Below are positions 53,456 to 63,574 of a stretch of DNA of 64,000 bases, in pieces. The notes below the pieces were generated by a model. That model was not told the origin of the DNA, searched no databases, and saw only the letters and a list, made by a program, of their open reading frames with translations. Each line of letters opens with the position of its first letter. The first letter of the stretch is position 1. The stretch covers positions 14,891,337-14,955,336 of the forward strand of contig OU862931.1 in the NCBI GenBank assembly GCA_917880885.1. Direction: 5' to 3'. Made by a program: the position numbers and the translations under genes. The DNA comes from Limnephilus marmoratus. Taxonomy: Eukaryota > Arthropoda > Insecta > Trichoptera > Limnephilidae.

Positions 53456-54512
53456 ATTGATGTGTATCACCTGTACGATACTGAGATTAGGTATTTACCA
53501 CACAGGAGGTCTAGTGCGGTCAATCGATAAAACTCTATCAATACGATATTGACCAAATCCGTCATCTATGGTCAGTTATCAATATTTGCCAGCACGGTCT
53601 ACGATTGTTAACAGGTATTCCGAAGGATGATTGATAAATTTTAGCGCTAAGGCCACAGTTAATCGGATAATTTTATAATTTACTTATAATATACATAACT
53701 ACTAATATACACACATTGTTTTACTTACGAGTATGTCGTTCGTTATGCAAAATCACTGGCTTATTTAATTAACGAATTAAAATAACGAAGCTCTTAGAAA
53801 TGAAAGAAGTCGATCTATAGACATAAATAATCCATCTAAGACGCAATCATTTTATTTTGTTTGATCTTTAAGAAACCAAAAAGGTTGATGTATGAATAAA
53901 GCCCCAAAAAGTAAATGCGGACTGCCAATGAATATTTAGGTCAGTATTTCCGTTCAACATTGGCAATTCATTAATACCTTTAATGTGATTGCTTGGCATC
54001 TGACATTTCGTAGTGTCAATAAAAAAAATATATTGTCAGCGTATATCGATTTCTTATTTTTCCGTATCAATATCGGTTTGGCTGTCAACGGTGAAAGCGT
54101 GCTCGGGACATCGATATAAATTAATCGGAATTTACGCCTACCGATCCGTATCGATATCATAAAGTTATCGACTTCGCTTATATCATTATTTTATTAGTTC
54201 TTACATTTTTTTGTGAAATAACAATAATTAAGTAGCAGTTAAGAACCCGCTCCGCAGGTTTTTACCTCGGGCGGCTTTTGGTTCAGCTTCGCCCACTTGA
54301 TGTTGGTGACCATTTTATAAATTCAATAGTAACTGGTTAAAAAAATAGCCCGTTCCTCGGATCCGCTATCATCCAGTGATAGCTGGTCACCGGGACAAAG
54401 TAACTGGGACGGGCAATGACATCATATGTTATATATAGCCGCGTGGTACACAACTAAGTACTACCGTCATTCTTTCAAAGGAAACCAGAGTACCGGATCT
54501 AAGCAAATTTTT
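53456..54512. other. Unassigned; TATA-like motif near 54433
   Basis: No gene found. A block at 54340-54480 is less AT-rich and holds TGTTATATATAGCCGCG. That is compatible with a Pol II core promoter or a solo LTR, but no LTR boundaries or downstream frame support it. Confidence 0.3.
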
Positions 54513-54515
54513 ATA

Positions 54516-55662
54516 CAGGGTGTCCGGGGGTAAAGTGCATTAACATCGGGAGGTGATTTTACGTGATGGTCGGAGTTAAAAAGATTAACAACTTTTCCGA
54601 AATTCTAACATTTTTTTTCCCATACAAAAAGACATACCTACTAAAAATCCTTAGTGTGAGGCTCCCGACTCGATTGTAGGCGTGAGCGTTATTTAACGAG
54701 ACTAGTTACAATAACTAGTTACGCGGCATGTAACGGAAATAACTAGTCTCGCTAAAATCACAAGTAGTTATTTTTGTAAATGTGTTATTTCCGTTATTTC
54801 TGTGTTGGGTGTGATGTGAGTAATTGAGTACAGAGTAGTTTCGCCGCGTTTCGCGTTTCGCATAGTTGCGTTTGCCGGCCGGCCGAGCGTGCGAGATTTT
54901 GAATCGAACATTTTCGAGTAAGCGGGAGTGGGTTCCGTTTCTGGGAAACGAGCCACCATTTTTTGAATTTAAAGTAAAATAATTTAGTTTGTTTTAGTTC
55001 GTCGTTGTACTTGTGTATAATTTTGAGTACTTTCGGTAAATTTTCGATCTTACTGTCAACGCTTATTACGAATAATTTTTAAAAAAACACCTTTAGATTC
55101 ACTTTAATTACTATAAAAGGAAATTTTTTGCATTTGGGGTGGCGAAAAATACTGCATTTAAAATTATAGTAAACACTAATTAATCATAAAAAACATTTAA
55201 TGCAGTCAGTCCTAAGCCTGAATAAAGTATGAAGGGAAGTTAATTTCATGTACGTTGATTTCACTGTATAGCTACAAACACTTAGATAGTGCTTAAATTT
55301 ATTTTCGTTTCGTGTGTAACTTTATAGTTGGTGGAGGTATACAGTTTCGTGTGCAACTGAAACTAAGAAAATAACTAGTTACAAAAATAACCTGTTTCGA
55401 AACAGATTATGCCGACCAAGAAACTGGTTTCGTTACGTTTCTTGAAAACGGCGTAACAACCCACGTCTACTCGATTGTGATTGGCCCGTATCGTAACAGC
55501 GGAAAATAATAAATCTGGCCGCACAAGCCGGACTTATTTTACCTTTTTACCTCAAAACTACCCCTAAAAGTTGGAATTTCAAAAAGTTATTTATCTTTTT
55601 TACTTGTACTATCATGTAGAATCACCTCCCGAAGTTAAGGCACTTTACCCCCGCACACCCTG
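54516..55662. mobile_element. TA-flanked MITE interrupted by a hAT
   Basis: CAGGGTGTCCGGGGGTAAAG at the left and CTTTACCCCCGCACACCCTG at the right are inverted, continuing for about 100 bp (GGGAGGTGATTTTACGTGAT). TA on both sides (54514-54515, 55663-55664) suggests a Tc1/mariner-class MITE of about 350 bp before the nested insertion. Confidence 0.85.
54677..55469. mobile_element. 793-bp hAT element nested in the TA-MITE
   Basis: Exact 8-bp duplication CTCGATTG at 54669-54676 and 55470-55477. The ends TAGGCGTGAGCGTTA and (reversed) TAGACGTGGGTTGTTA are imperfect inverted repeats of hAT type. The motif ATAACTAGTT recurs near both ends (54712, 55370). A 63-codon minus frame (54768-54959) may be a 5' coding relic, but no transposase domain is recognisable. 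Confidence 0.85.
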
Positions 55663-55718
55663 TATAAATCAGGTTGTTGGAATTATTGGAGACGCAGATG
55701 AAAGTGGCGCTATCTATA

Positions 55719-55750
55719 CGCGAGTTTTGTAATTTATGAAAAAACTCGCG
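55719..55750. other. 10-bp perfect hairpin
   Basis: CGCGAGTTTT and AAAACTCGCG with a 12-base loop. Isolated; function unknown. Confidence 0.6.
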
Positions 55751-55904
55751 GGAACATATTATATTACGCGTACCTATATAGATTAGATAATTAATTAATA
55801 CTGTTTAATGATAGATGGCAGCACTTCCGTTTGTATCTATTTGTGAATAGCGTGTGAACGCAGACGCAAGAGTAATAATTCTGTTTGATCATTTTTGTAA
55901 AATT

Positions 55905-55990
55905 AATTAAAGAAAATGTACTTGCGCATGCCGGGATTCGGGACCCAGAGGATCTTGACCGCTAGACCACGAGATAGTCGAGGATGTTTG
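55905..55990 (-). repeat. SINE tRNA-like head, orphan
   Basis: The minus strand reads CTCGTGGTCTAGCGGTCAAG (A-box region), then GGTCCCGAATCCCGGCATGC (B-box region), followed by GCAAGTACATTTTC. The layout matches the heads of SINE-A and SINE-B, but the body is absent. Confidence 0.6.
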
Positions 55991-56544
55991 TATTGGTGAT
56001 GTTAGGTTACGTGTTTCGTTAGTCCGTTGTTTGTATAATGTTATATAGGTCAAATAACCATAGCGTGATGTAATGTAGCAATATGTACGTACATGAAATA
56101 TTATTTTGCAATAAAATATGTGTTTATAAAGTGTACATAAATAATAAATATATTGGTTCAACATTTATACCGCAAACACCATCCTTGGGTACTCTGTATC
56201 GACAAAATATTCCATTTGAAAAGTTGTCTTTTTCCACGGCCAAATGACTCAGGGGGAAATGTAAGTAATCTGGCAAAGTGCACACATTGGACGCACATGC
56301 GCCACGGCAAATGAGAAAGATGTTTGCTTTTTTATTTGCGATCTCTGCTTGCATTTGGAAAAATAGGATACCCACCATCCACTCGTACAAATGGCAACGT
56401 TTTCACCGTGGCGGAAAATATCCTATCAAATTGGTACAATATTTATAGTTTTCTGATTGAAAACATTTTGTAGTTTCAGAAAATATCAGTGCAATTTGTT
56501 TATGATAGGAAAGGTATGGAAAATCTGAAAAAAATAGTTAGAAA
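55991..56544. other. No recognisable feature
   Basis: Two 85-88 codon minus frames here have no motif. Confidence 0.35.
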
Positions 56545-57060
56545 ACGCTTATTGCTTTTTGAAGTCAAAACTTATTGATTTTAACATTTTTCGTAAACCG
56601 ACGTACACAGATATAACTATACATAACATTTCAAATCATCCGACTTCTCATAAATATTCTGCTTATCATTCAATGGTGCACTGGCTAGTAAAAATCCCTC
56701 TATCATCTGTTAATTTCGCGATTGAACTTTCAAAATTTAAACAAATTGCTCTAAATAATTCTCTCCACAAATTTAATTGATAAAATCCTAAATAAGAAAC
56801 TTAAACTCATTTCAACTAATACATTTTTATTTGGTACACCTGAAAATAATAATAAAATAATAAATCCCGTTCAATGGCGCAGAATTTTATATATATCCAA
56901 CTTTTCCTCACTTAGTACAGAAAACTTGCCTGCCCACATTAAACCCGGGTTCTATACTGATAACGATTTAGGTAAATTACTAAAAAACACTAAAGATACA
57001 GATCATAAATTAAGCCACTTAGGCATTTACCAACTATGTTGCAATGATTGTCCGCTGGTA
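56545..57060 (+). pseudogene. Penelope-like element: RT end and start of GIY-YIG
   Basis: The frame 56559-56780 reads FNIFRKPTYTDITIHNIS, NHPTSHKYSAYHSMVHWLV and IELSKFKQIALNNS, the end of a Penelope-type reverse transcriptase ('F.+.RKPT.TD..I...S.HP..HK.A....++.R....PL'). After a frame change (56782 on), DKILNKKLKLI and DNDLGKLLKNTKD lead into SHLGIYQLCCNDCPLV, the entry to the GIY-YIG nuclease domain. The sequence breaks off there at the start of SINE-B (about 57062). Penelope elements combine these two enzymes. This copy is 5'- and 3'-truncated. Confidence 0.85.
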
Positions 57061-57061
57061 C

Positions 57062-57612
57062 CGCTGCCCCGGGAACCATTTATTGGATAACCAACACGTC
57101 TGCCATAGGTCACCCCAAGTGGTTTGCTACATTTTGGTTTCATAGTGCTTTCACCCAAACGAAGTATTGAAATCCGTAAGTCTCAACTTAAACTTTAGGT
57201 CGCACAATTTACACCCGCGCTGTGCAAGCGGGTTCCCCACAGGGCGTCGGACCATCCCATTTGGTATATAGCGGGGGTGCTCGGGTTCATGAGGTCAGGT
57301 TTGTCTGGATCTTGGCGGCGGATGCGTCTGCCCACCAACTGCGTGGTGGGCCGGATCGGGAGAGACTGGTTGAAGGAGATATTTTGATCTCGCCAGCAAG
57401 ACCGCAGTGGGAGGGATAGATTCAAACGTCCGTCATTTCTGGACACGCTAACCCCAGATTCCTACCCATCCCTCATACCTATGTCCTTCCCAGAACTTCC
57501 ACTCCATCCTTTCCCTGAAAAGACCCTCCACACAGCATCCACAAAGATGACATAGGCCCTGAGGAGAATTATTTTTCTCAAGGCCTCCTGTGTAGAGCTA
57601 ATGTAAAAAAAA
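57062..57612 (+). repeat. SINE-B copy with A-tail
   Basis: ATTTATTGGATAACCAACAC (57079) to CCTCCTGTGTAGAGCTAATG and poly-A (57604-57616). A segment of about 80 bp (57135-57215) is not shared with other copies and looks like an insertion or a local rearrangement. The last 95 bp match the LINE 3' end at 59125-59225. Confidence 0.8.
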
Positions 57613-57614
57613 AA

Positions 57615-57870
57615 AATATGCACCGTTGTGATTTGAAACTCGATGAAACGGAAACGAGCGACACTAACAAGAGACAAACACGTATATCTGTAGGATTTAG
57701 CTTGCGAGTGAATGAGGTAACTTGAAACCTGACCTACGTACAGTACCTACGAAGCACTACACAAAGAGGAGACAGATTATTCTATCTCATTCTCTCGTAG
57801 GCTAAAATCTATAGATGTATGTGTTTGTCTCTTTGAATGACACAGCTGTGTAAATGAAAAGTTAAACACT
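57615..57870. repeat. Two MITE-A halves in inverted array
   Basis: 57615-57715 is a minus-strand half (GCACCGTTGTGATTTGAAAC ...) and 57748-57840 a plus-strand half (CTACGAAGCACTACACAAAG ... GTGTTTGTCTCTTTG). They are arranged head to head over a 30-bp junction, giving a potential large hairpin. Confidence 0.7.
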
Positions 57871-58505
57871 TCAAAACAAAATGTTTAGAATGAAATTTAC
57901 TGCACTATCTGTTTTCCACAAAATAATTATTACGGTTTCCAACGAATTGCTAAAGTGCAAAGTACATTTATAAAATACATAATTCGAACTCTGTTTAATG
58001 ACCCACGGTAAAACTTGGATAAGTACGTCAGTTCACAACAGCAAATGTTTGTCTTCAATAAATACGGCCATAATTCTGCGAAACTTTAAGTAGTTCCTTG
58101 TTCTAGTAAAACTTAATGCTTCTACCGCATTATTTCCCAGTACAAATAATATCTAATATTCAATCGAACACATAATTCTGTTAAAGTGGCACATTGGTAT
58201 GAAATATGACAGGCGACCCTTGACCAGTCATGTGCACATGCAATGGACATCATGGTTATTTTTATCGGGCCCGCTATGTAAGCGATATTGAGAGGGAAGG
58301 GAATGACGGAATCTTGCGATAAATTGATGTTCTCTGATAGCCTTATACAATCACGCAAACGCTTTTCTTTGACGAATCGTCACTTTTGTTGGACAGGTCT
58401 CTAACCTGACTTTATTTTCTTCTGAGATATGAGATGTCAAAGTTGCAAATTCAATTTATTTTAATCTATTTACCAATGTCTGATTTCGAGATTGAATATT
58501 GCGTA
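57871..58505. other. No recognisable feature
   Basis: Nothing coding; the 78-codon minus frame 58122-58358 has no motif. Confidence 0.35.
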
Positions 58506-58628
58506 AAGTACGAGGGCTGTCCGTAAAATAAGGTCTTCGAGGTGCTGCGGTCGCGAGGAACAATTTTAAGATCCGGCAACACTGGCGTGTAGTCTGATTT
58601 CCCTACGCCAAATCCCCACTACGCTGCA

Positions 58629-59225
58629 CAAAAACTGGGCGTACTGTACAGGGCCCGCAGATACTTTAATAGTACACAACTGTTAACCCTGTACAAATCA
58701 CAAGTGCGCCCCATGGTTGAATTTGGCAGCCACCTCTGGTCTGGAGCTCCAAAATACCTGAAAAATACACTCGACTCTGTGCAGAAACGGGCGGTCCGTT
58801 TGATAGATTCTCCCATCTTACAGACGGATTGCAATCTTTAGAGCACAGGCGTCGGGTGGGAATGATATCCTTGTTTTACCGGTATTACAATGGAAGATGC
58901 TCCGAGAAACTAGCATCATTTATCCCTTCGGCACCGGTGCATAGTCGGGAAACACGCCAAACGCGTGCCTAACATTTGCACACGGTTGACATTTGTCACA
59001 TGAGAACGGGTCGTTTCTTCGACTCGTTCTTGTGTTCTACAGCTCGGCTGTGGAATGATTTGCCGGCCTCTGTGTTTCCTCCTTCCTACAACATGGGTCT
59101 TTTCAAGACCAATGTTCATTCCTTACTCTCCTCAAAAAGACGCTCCACACACCATCCCAGATGACATAGGTCCTGAGGGAAATTATTTTCCACAGGACCT
59201 CCTGTGTGGAGTTAATATAAAAAAA
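58629..59225 (+). pseudogene. LINE 3' fragment (SINE-B partner), better copy
   Basis: Reads KLGVLYRARRYFNSTQLLTL, YKSQVRPMVEFGSHLWSGAP and NTLDSVQKRAVRLIDSPIL, then after a small frame change ICHMRTGRFFDSFLCSTARL, WNDLPASVFPPSYNMGLFK and VHSLLSSKRRSTHHP. It is the C-terminal third of a LINE polymerase, 5'-truncated. The UTR ends GGACCTCCTGTGTGGAG plus A-tail (59217-59225). It is inserted in the mariner 5' region. Confidence 0.88.
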
Positions 59226-59359
59226 AACTCTCTGAGACGCTTAGTCTCGGCGTGGCAGCCGTTCGCGAAAGAGCTTCCGCTCGCCGTACCTGCCAGGTGT
59301 GAATTACGCTCTATAATTAGTTTTTTGTGCAAAGAACAAAACCCCGGTATTAATTCATT

Positions 59360-59735
59360 ATGAGCTACTTGAAGTATATGGAAACAGTGTATGAGTGCGA
59401 AAACGTGCGCAAATGGTGCAGAGAATTTAAAAGCGTGCCGGACGGCCATCGGTTTCAGACGAAAAAATTGCCAAAGTGGAAAAAACAATGATTGAAGATC
59501 AACGGGTGACGGTTCAGGAGCTCTGTGATATGATCCCTGATGTCAGTATTGACAAGATTTTGACAGAAAATTTGGGAGACCACAAAGTCTGCCCAAGTTG
59601 AATCCCAAAATACTCACCGAAGGTCACAAACAACAACGGGTTGAAGCAGCCCGCGAATTCTTTGAGTGCTACGACCTCGATGGCGACGAATTCTTGGATT
59701 TAATTGTGGCTGGGGACGAGACCCGGATACACTAC
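59360..59735 (+). pseudogene. mariner transposase N-terminal half
   Basis: Starts MSYLKYMETVYECENVRKWC, continues (other frames) SVSDEKIAKVEKTMIEDQR, VTVQELCDMI, then LNPKILTEGHKQQRVEAARE and FLDLIVAGDETRIHY. The order helix-turn-helix linker, '(V/I)PK.LT..HK..R...', '(V/T)GDET..HY' with its catalytic Asp is that of mariner-type transposases. Frameshifts occur near 59450 and 59600. After 59735 only eroded traces (about to 59860) follow. Confidence 0.85.
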
Positions 59736-59869
59736 ACGATACCATAGACAAAAGAACAATCCCAGTGGCGTCATTCAGATTCGCCGAAGCAAAGTTTAAA
59801 AACGAATTAAAAACTTTGACACCTAGACACATGGTTAGGCACTTCGCCTCGTAAAAACGATCAACTGTC

Positions 59870-60350
59870 AAATACAAACATAATAGCAATTGCTAAAAGT
59901 TCAATGTGAAGTTATAACTTTGTAAAATAGATTCTTTAAAAACTTGATGTCAGAACTTCGTCACACAAGTATCTACGGAAATACAACACAGGTAATTCTA
60001 AAAAATATTTTGGTTATAGAAATGAGCAAAAGAAATGGTTTGGCATACGAAGGTCATTTTTGAAGAAAACGCCACCCTTGTCCAAAAGAGGTTACGGAAT
60101 GTTGAACTATGTTATAAGGTACAGTATGTAGTACCTACCTATGCGCGGCAAGGAATATTTAGACGAATTGGACCGGAGGTTGGAGTGTGGTAACGGGTCA
60201 TTTTCATCGAGTTCGGTCTCAAATTTACCCACGTGTGACAAATCTTTCGACCAGTTAAAGAATATTACAGGAAAAAATTAAAATACTGCTAATTATTAAT
60301 TAATTTCGGTAAGTAACAAAAATGATTGAGCATCAGTTTCGAGGACCTAT
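59870..60350. other. No recognisable feature
   Basis: AT-rich, nothing found. Confidence 0.35.
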
Positions 60351-60351
60351 A

Positions 60352-60646
60352 ATTTTTTTTCGTTAATAGGGTCTTTTTAAGGATGGGAAGGAGAGGAAGT
60401 TCTGGAAATTAAAAGGGTAGGGCGTGTAGGAAATGAGGGGTGAGAAGGAATTTAGGTGTAAGTGTATCCAGGAGTTACGGACCTACGGTCCATTCCTCCC
60501 GCTGCGGTGCACATTGATGAGTTGAGGGAGATCAGCTGGAGAGATCAAAGGGTGTTTCGGAATCGGCCTCTCCCTACCAGTTGATGGACTGTTGCATCCA
60601 CCGCCAAGACCTGAAGACACCTCGCCCGATGAACCCGGGCACGGCA
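60352..60646 (-). repeat. SINE-B copy, 5'-truncated
   Basis: Begins at the T-run (60354-60361), passes GTATCCAGGAGTTACGGACC and CAGCTGGAGAGATCAAAGG, and stops at GAACCCGGGCACGGCACCC. SINE-A follows immediately in the opposite orientation. Confidence 0.75.
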
Positions 60647-60649
60647 CCC

Positions 60650-61060
60650 GATGACGGCCGGCGTAGTGCAACGTTAAGGCGCTTGACTCGCATTCCGAAG
60701 GTCGCGGGATCGAATCCCGGCGTGGCAAATAAATTTTATTTGATTAATTTGTGTATTTCACAATTTATTAATTTAAAATAATATATAATATTTTTGCAGC
60801 ACGTTCCAGAGTGGAAGATACTCTCAGTATCACCCTGGTGTAAGACCACCATTCAGAATTGAAACGTTGCTTGAAATGGCTTCTGCCGTGTTTGGTGACC
60901 AGATCTGAATAGCCAGGAACTTCCCCACCTTCCTCTTCCCTATCTCCTTCCCCTCCCCACTGCCTTCAGCCTCACAAAATTCCTCTATTGGGGATGTCAT
61001 AGTCCCACTGGCTCCAGACGGGAGCAGTTTGGACTCTTGTGCGGTATTCATGTAAAAAAA
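60650..61060 (+). repeat. SINE-A, full-length
   Basis: tRNA-like head at 60655-60727: A-box region GGCGTAGTGCAACGTTAAGG, B box GGGATCGAATCCC (60708-60720). Linker AAATAAATTTTATTTGATT, body GAGTGGAAGATACTCTCAG and CTATTGGGGATGTCATAGTC, end CTTGTGCGGTATTCATG plus A-tail (61053-61062). The cloverleaf is imperfect, so this is a SINE head and not a tRNA gene. Confidence 0.88.
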
Positions 61061-61194
61061 AAACTCCATGTAGCAAACCATTCGGGCCAACGGTACCTGC
61101 CTGCCAAGGCAATGTCGCCACATGGAGCATCATGAATGAGGTTTTTTTTGCCCTTTTTAATTCATATTTTCCTTACTAACTTATTTTTGCATCT

Positions 61195-61375
61195 TGTTTT
61201 TCCTGTTAAGCACTTGCATACTGCTTACTAACAACGTATGCAGGGACACTGGAGGCCTAGATTCGTTCAAAATATATAAATGTAGCTTCGTTTACCAAAA
61301 AAATAGAGTCCTTGTGAGAGCCTTGAAGGAGTGACCATCTGTTTCTTAAACCAGAGGAGACTGTTATGTTTTGCC
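61195..61375 (+). repeat. Family D interspersed repeat
   Basis: AAGCACTTGCATACTGCTTAC, CGTATGCAGGGACACTGG and CCTTGTGAGAGCCTTGAAGG match 27005-27190 in reverse. Confidence 0.6.
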
Positions 61376-61589
61376 AACGTAAGAAGTCCACCTGAGTACA
61401 GTTCTTCCGTCTGGAACCTACATACATTATAATATATATTATGTACAAGCTATTGAAAGAATTCTAAACAATTTCTTACGTTTTCTAAATTTTAAAATGG
61501 GTATTCCAGCAATTATGTTGAACTACAACACTGTTAGATAATATGAATATGCTCAAATTGTCAGAGAGAAGAATTTTCACTGACTTTTT

Positions 61590-61752
61590 TTTTTTTTTTT
61601 TTTTTTTTACAGTGAATACCGCACAAGAATCTCAACTGCTCCCGTCTGGAGCCAGTGAGACTATGGCATCCCCAATTGGGGTATGTTGTGTGGCTGAAGG
61701 TAGTGGGGAGGGGAAGGAGGTGGGGAAGAAGAAGGTTGGGAAGTATCTTGTA
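61590..61752 (-). repeat. SINE-A 3' half
   Basis: Long T-run (61587-61609, the A-tail), then GTGAATACCGCACAAGAATC through GGGAAGAAGAAGGTTGGG. It ends at 61752 where LINE sequence begins. Confidence 0.8.
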
Positions 61753-62055
61753 TCGTGACTTGGTATCTCTATATAAAATTCTAAATGATTTAGTTGAGAG
61801 TCCGGTATTGCTTGAATTGATAAGCTTCCGGATATCACTACGTAATACTAAAAGTCAGGATTTATTTCAGTGCAGAAATTCAGGGAATAAATACAAATAA
61901 GTCAGTGGACATCTTCAATTTATCTTTAAACAAATTTAAAATATTGTTACTGAGGCAGTTCAGTTATGTACAATAAATACTGTGTATTTCTTACCATTCG
62001 TATGTAAAAGAAAAAGGGCGTCAATCAACAAATAAATAAATAAATAAATTACAGA
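61753..62055 (+). pseudogene. LINE C-terminal fragment with tail
   Basis: Reads RDLVSLYKILNDLVESPVL, ISFRISLRNTKSQDLFQC and, after a stop, SVDIFNLSLNKFKILLLRQF: LINE polymerase C-terminus. It ends AAAAGAAAAAGGGCGTCAATC then AAATAAATAAATAAATAAA, the same terminal type as 12640-12680 and 44030-44062. Confidence 0.75.
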
Positions 62056-62059
62056 ATCC

Positions 62060-62585
62060 GTATTGAAGCTATTATTACTTTATCATCAAAATAAATTTTA
62101 AACTTAGGCCAATCTATTGCAATTTGATTCGATGCCATCAAAGAAACCATTATCTTTTGTCCAATCGCGTCCCGTTATGAACTTTCCACCATCAAAGCAA
62201 ACATTAATTCCAAAATTCAAAAATAAGTCCCCCGTTTCTTGGTTTCCCGCTCTTTTGGAGTTGCCCGGACTTCCGGAAGTTGGCGAGCGGTCAGTGCCAA
62301 CTAAACTCAATTACAAGTTGTGAACTTCCTGTCTGTGCTCGCGGCAAACTAGCGGAGCTTACGAAGCTTTGCCCTAATTTTCAAAAGCTCGGTAAATGAA
62401 CCTTCTCAACTAAAGCTCCGTGGAAAACAACATGTTTCTTATCGAATGTTGACATCGGAATTGGAAATGTTGAACTTAAAGTTAAAAGACTAAATCGTTT
62501 CAGATAATATTGCTATGTTTTTTACACTTCGGTAGTAAAATTATGATGCTATTAGCACATCCATAAAAATCAGTTTCTTTATGCT
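62060..62585. other. No recognisable feature
   Basis: Two opposed 68-codon frames at 62104-62323 show no motif; nothing else was seen. Confidence 0.35.
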
Positions 62586-62589
62586 TACC

Positions 62590-62830
62590 GTGTCTATATA
62601 ACATTACATTGTCTATATATCATTACATGGTCCATATAACATTACATTGTCTATATGACATTACATTGTCTATATAACATTACATCGTCTATATAACATT
62701 ACATTGTCTATATATCATTACATTGGCTATATAACATTACAGTGTCCACCAAAGGTGTCCACATATCATTACATGGTCTATATAACATTACATTGGCTAT
62801 ATAACATTACGTTGACTATATAAAATTACA
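62590..62830. repeat. 19-bp satellite array
   Basis: About twelve copies of a GTCTATATAACATTACATT unit, with variants (GTCCATATAAC, GGCTATATAAC, ATATATCATTAC). There is one irregularity at about 62741-62762. Confidence 0.92.
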
Positions 62831-63170
62831 GCTAAGAATAATGAGATGAGAAAACGCAGGTATTAATTTGCAAGAAAATAATTCATACAGTTTAATATCA
62901 TTTCCACATCTCTTTCTATTTTATTTTCAGTTTATTGGGGAAACAAACATTTATATACATATTTTGAAAAATTACTTGTTAGTTACATGAACCAGTGAAG
63001 TTTCCTTAAGAGAAACGTATTATACATACACAAAAAATATACTATTAAAGAAAAACATGTTGTATTTTCACATAGAGAGAAAAAACAATCTTTAAACATC
63101 ACAGATTAACAGTGTACATAGGCAGATGATGTAAAATTAAACTATACAAAAATATGTTTTTAATGCGAAC
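62831..63170. other. No recognisable feature
   Basis: AT-rich spacer. Confidence 0.35.
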
Positions 63171-63174
63171 ACCC

Positions 63175-63365
63175 GATAAGACTCCCAGTGAGAGTATGGC
63201 ATCCCCAATTGGAGTATGTTGTGAGGCTGAAGGTAGTGGGGAGAGGAAGGAATGTGAAAAATGTACCTGGCTTTTCAGATCCAGTCACCTTACACGGCTT
63301 AAGTCATTTCAAGCAACGTTTTAAATATGAATTGTGGTTTTACACCAGCCCAGCGATTCCATATT
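63175..63365 (-). repeat. SINE-A body fragment
   Basis: CCCAGTGAGAGTATGGCATC through GGTTTTACACCAGCCCAGCG; tail and head missing. Confidence 0.7.
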
Positions 63366-63574
63366 TTTTGTGGGATCGTTATTAGATAACGGACGTTACC
63401 TCCTGTCAGATTTGTGTGATTTTTACATATTTACTGTCACGTATTTTAGTTAAGATCGATTTTAACACGAATTCTTGCAAGTACCTACGCATTATTATTT
63501 ATTCATTTAATGTACGTTGTTCATAGAAAAAGCAAATAACAGCCATAAAAATCCAATAAAAAATACGGAATTGC

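Larger units (their letters stand above)
58511..59860 (+). mobile_element. mariner element interrupted by a LINE
   Basis: TA (58509-58510) then CGAGGGCTGTCCGTAAAATA is a mariner-like left terminus. The 5' UTR runs to about 58610, is broken by the LINE (58629-59225), resumes at about 59230, and leads into the transposase start at 59360. No right terminus is found. Confidence 0.65.

Noticed and set aside
60655..60730. tRNA gene
   Set aside because: A and B boxes are good but stems are imperfect and the sequence continues into a SINE body with A-tail; multiple copies exist.
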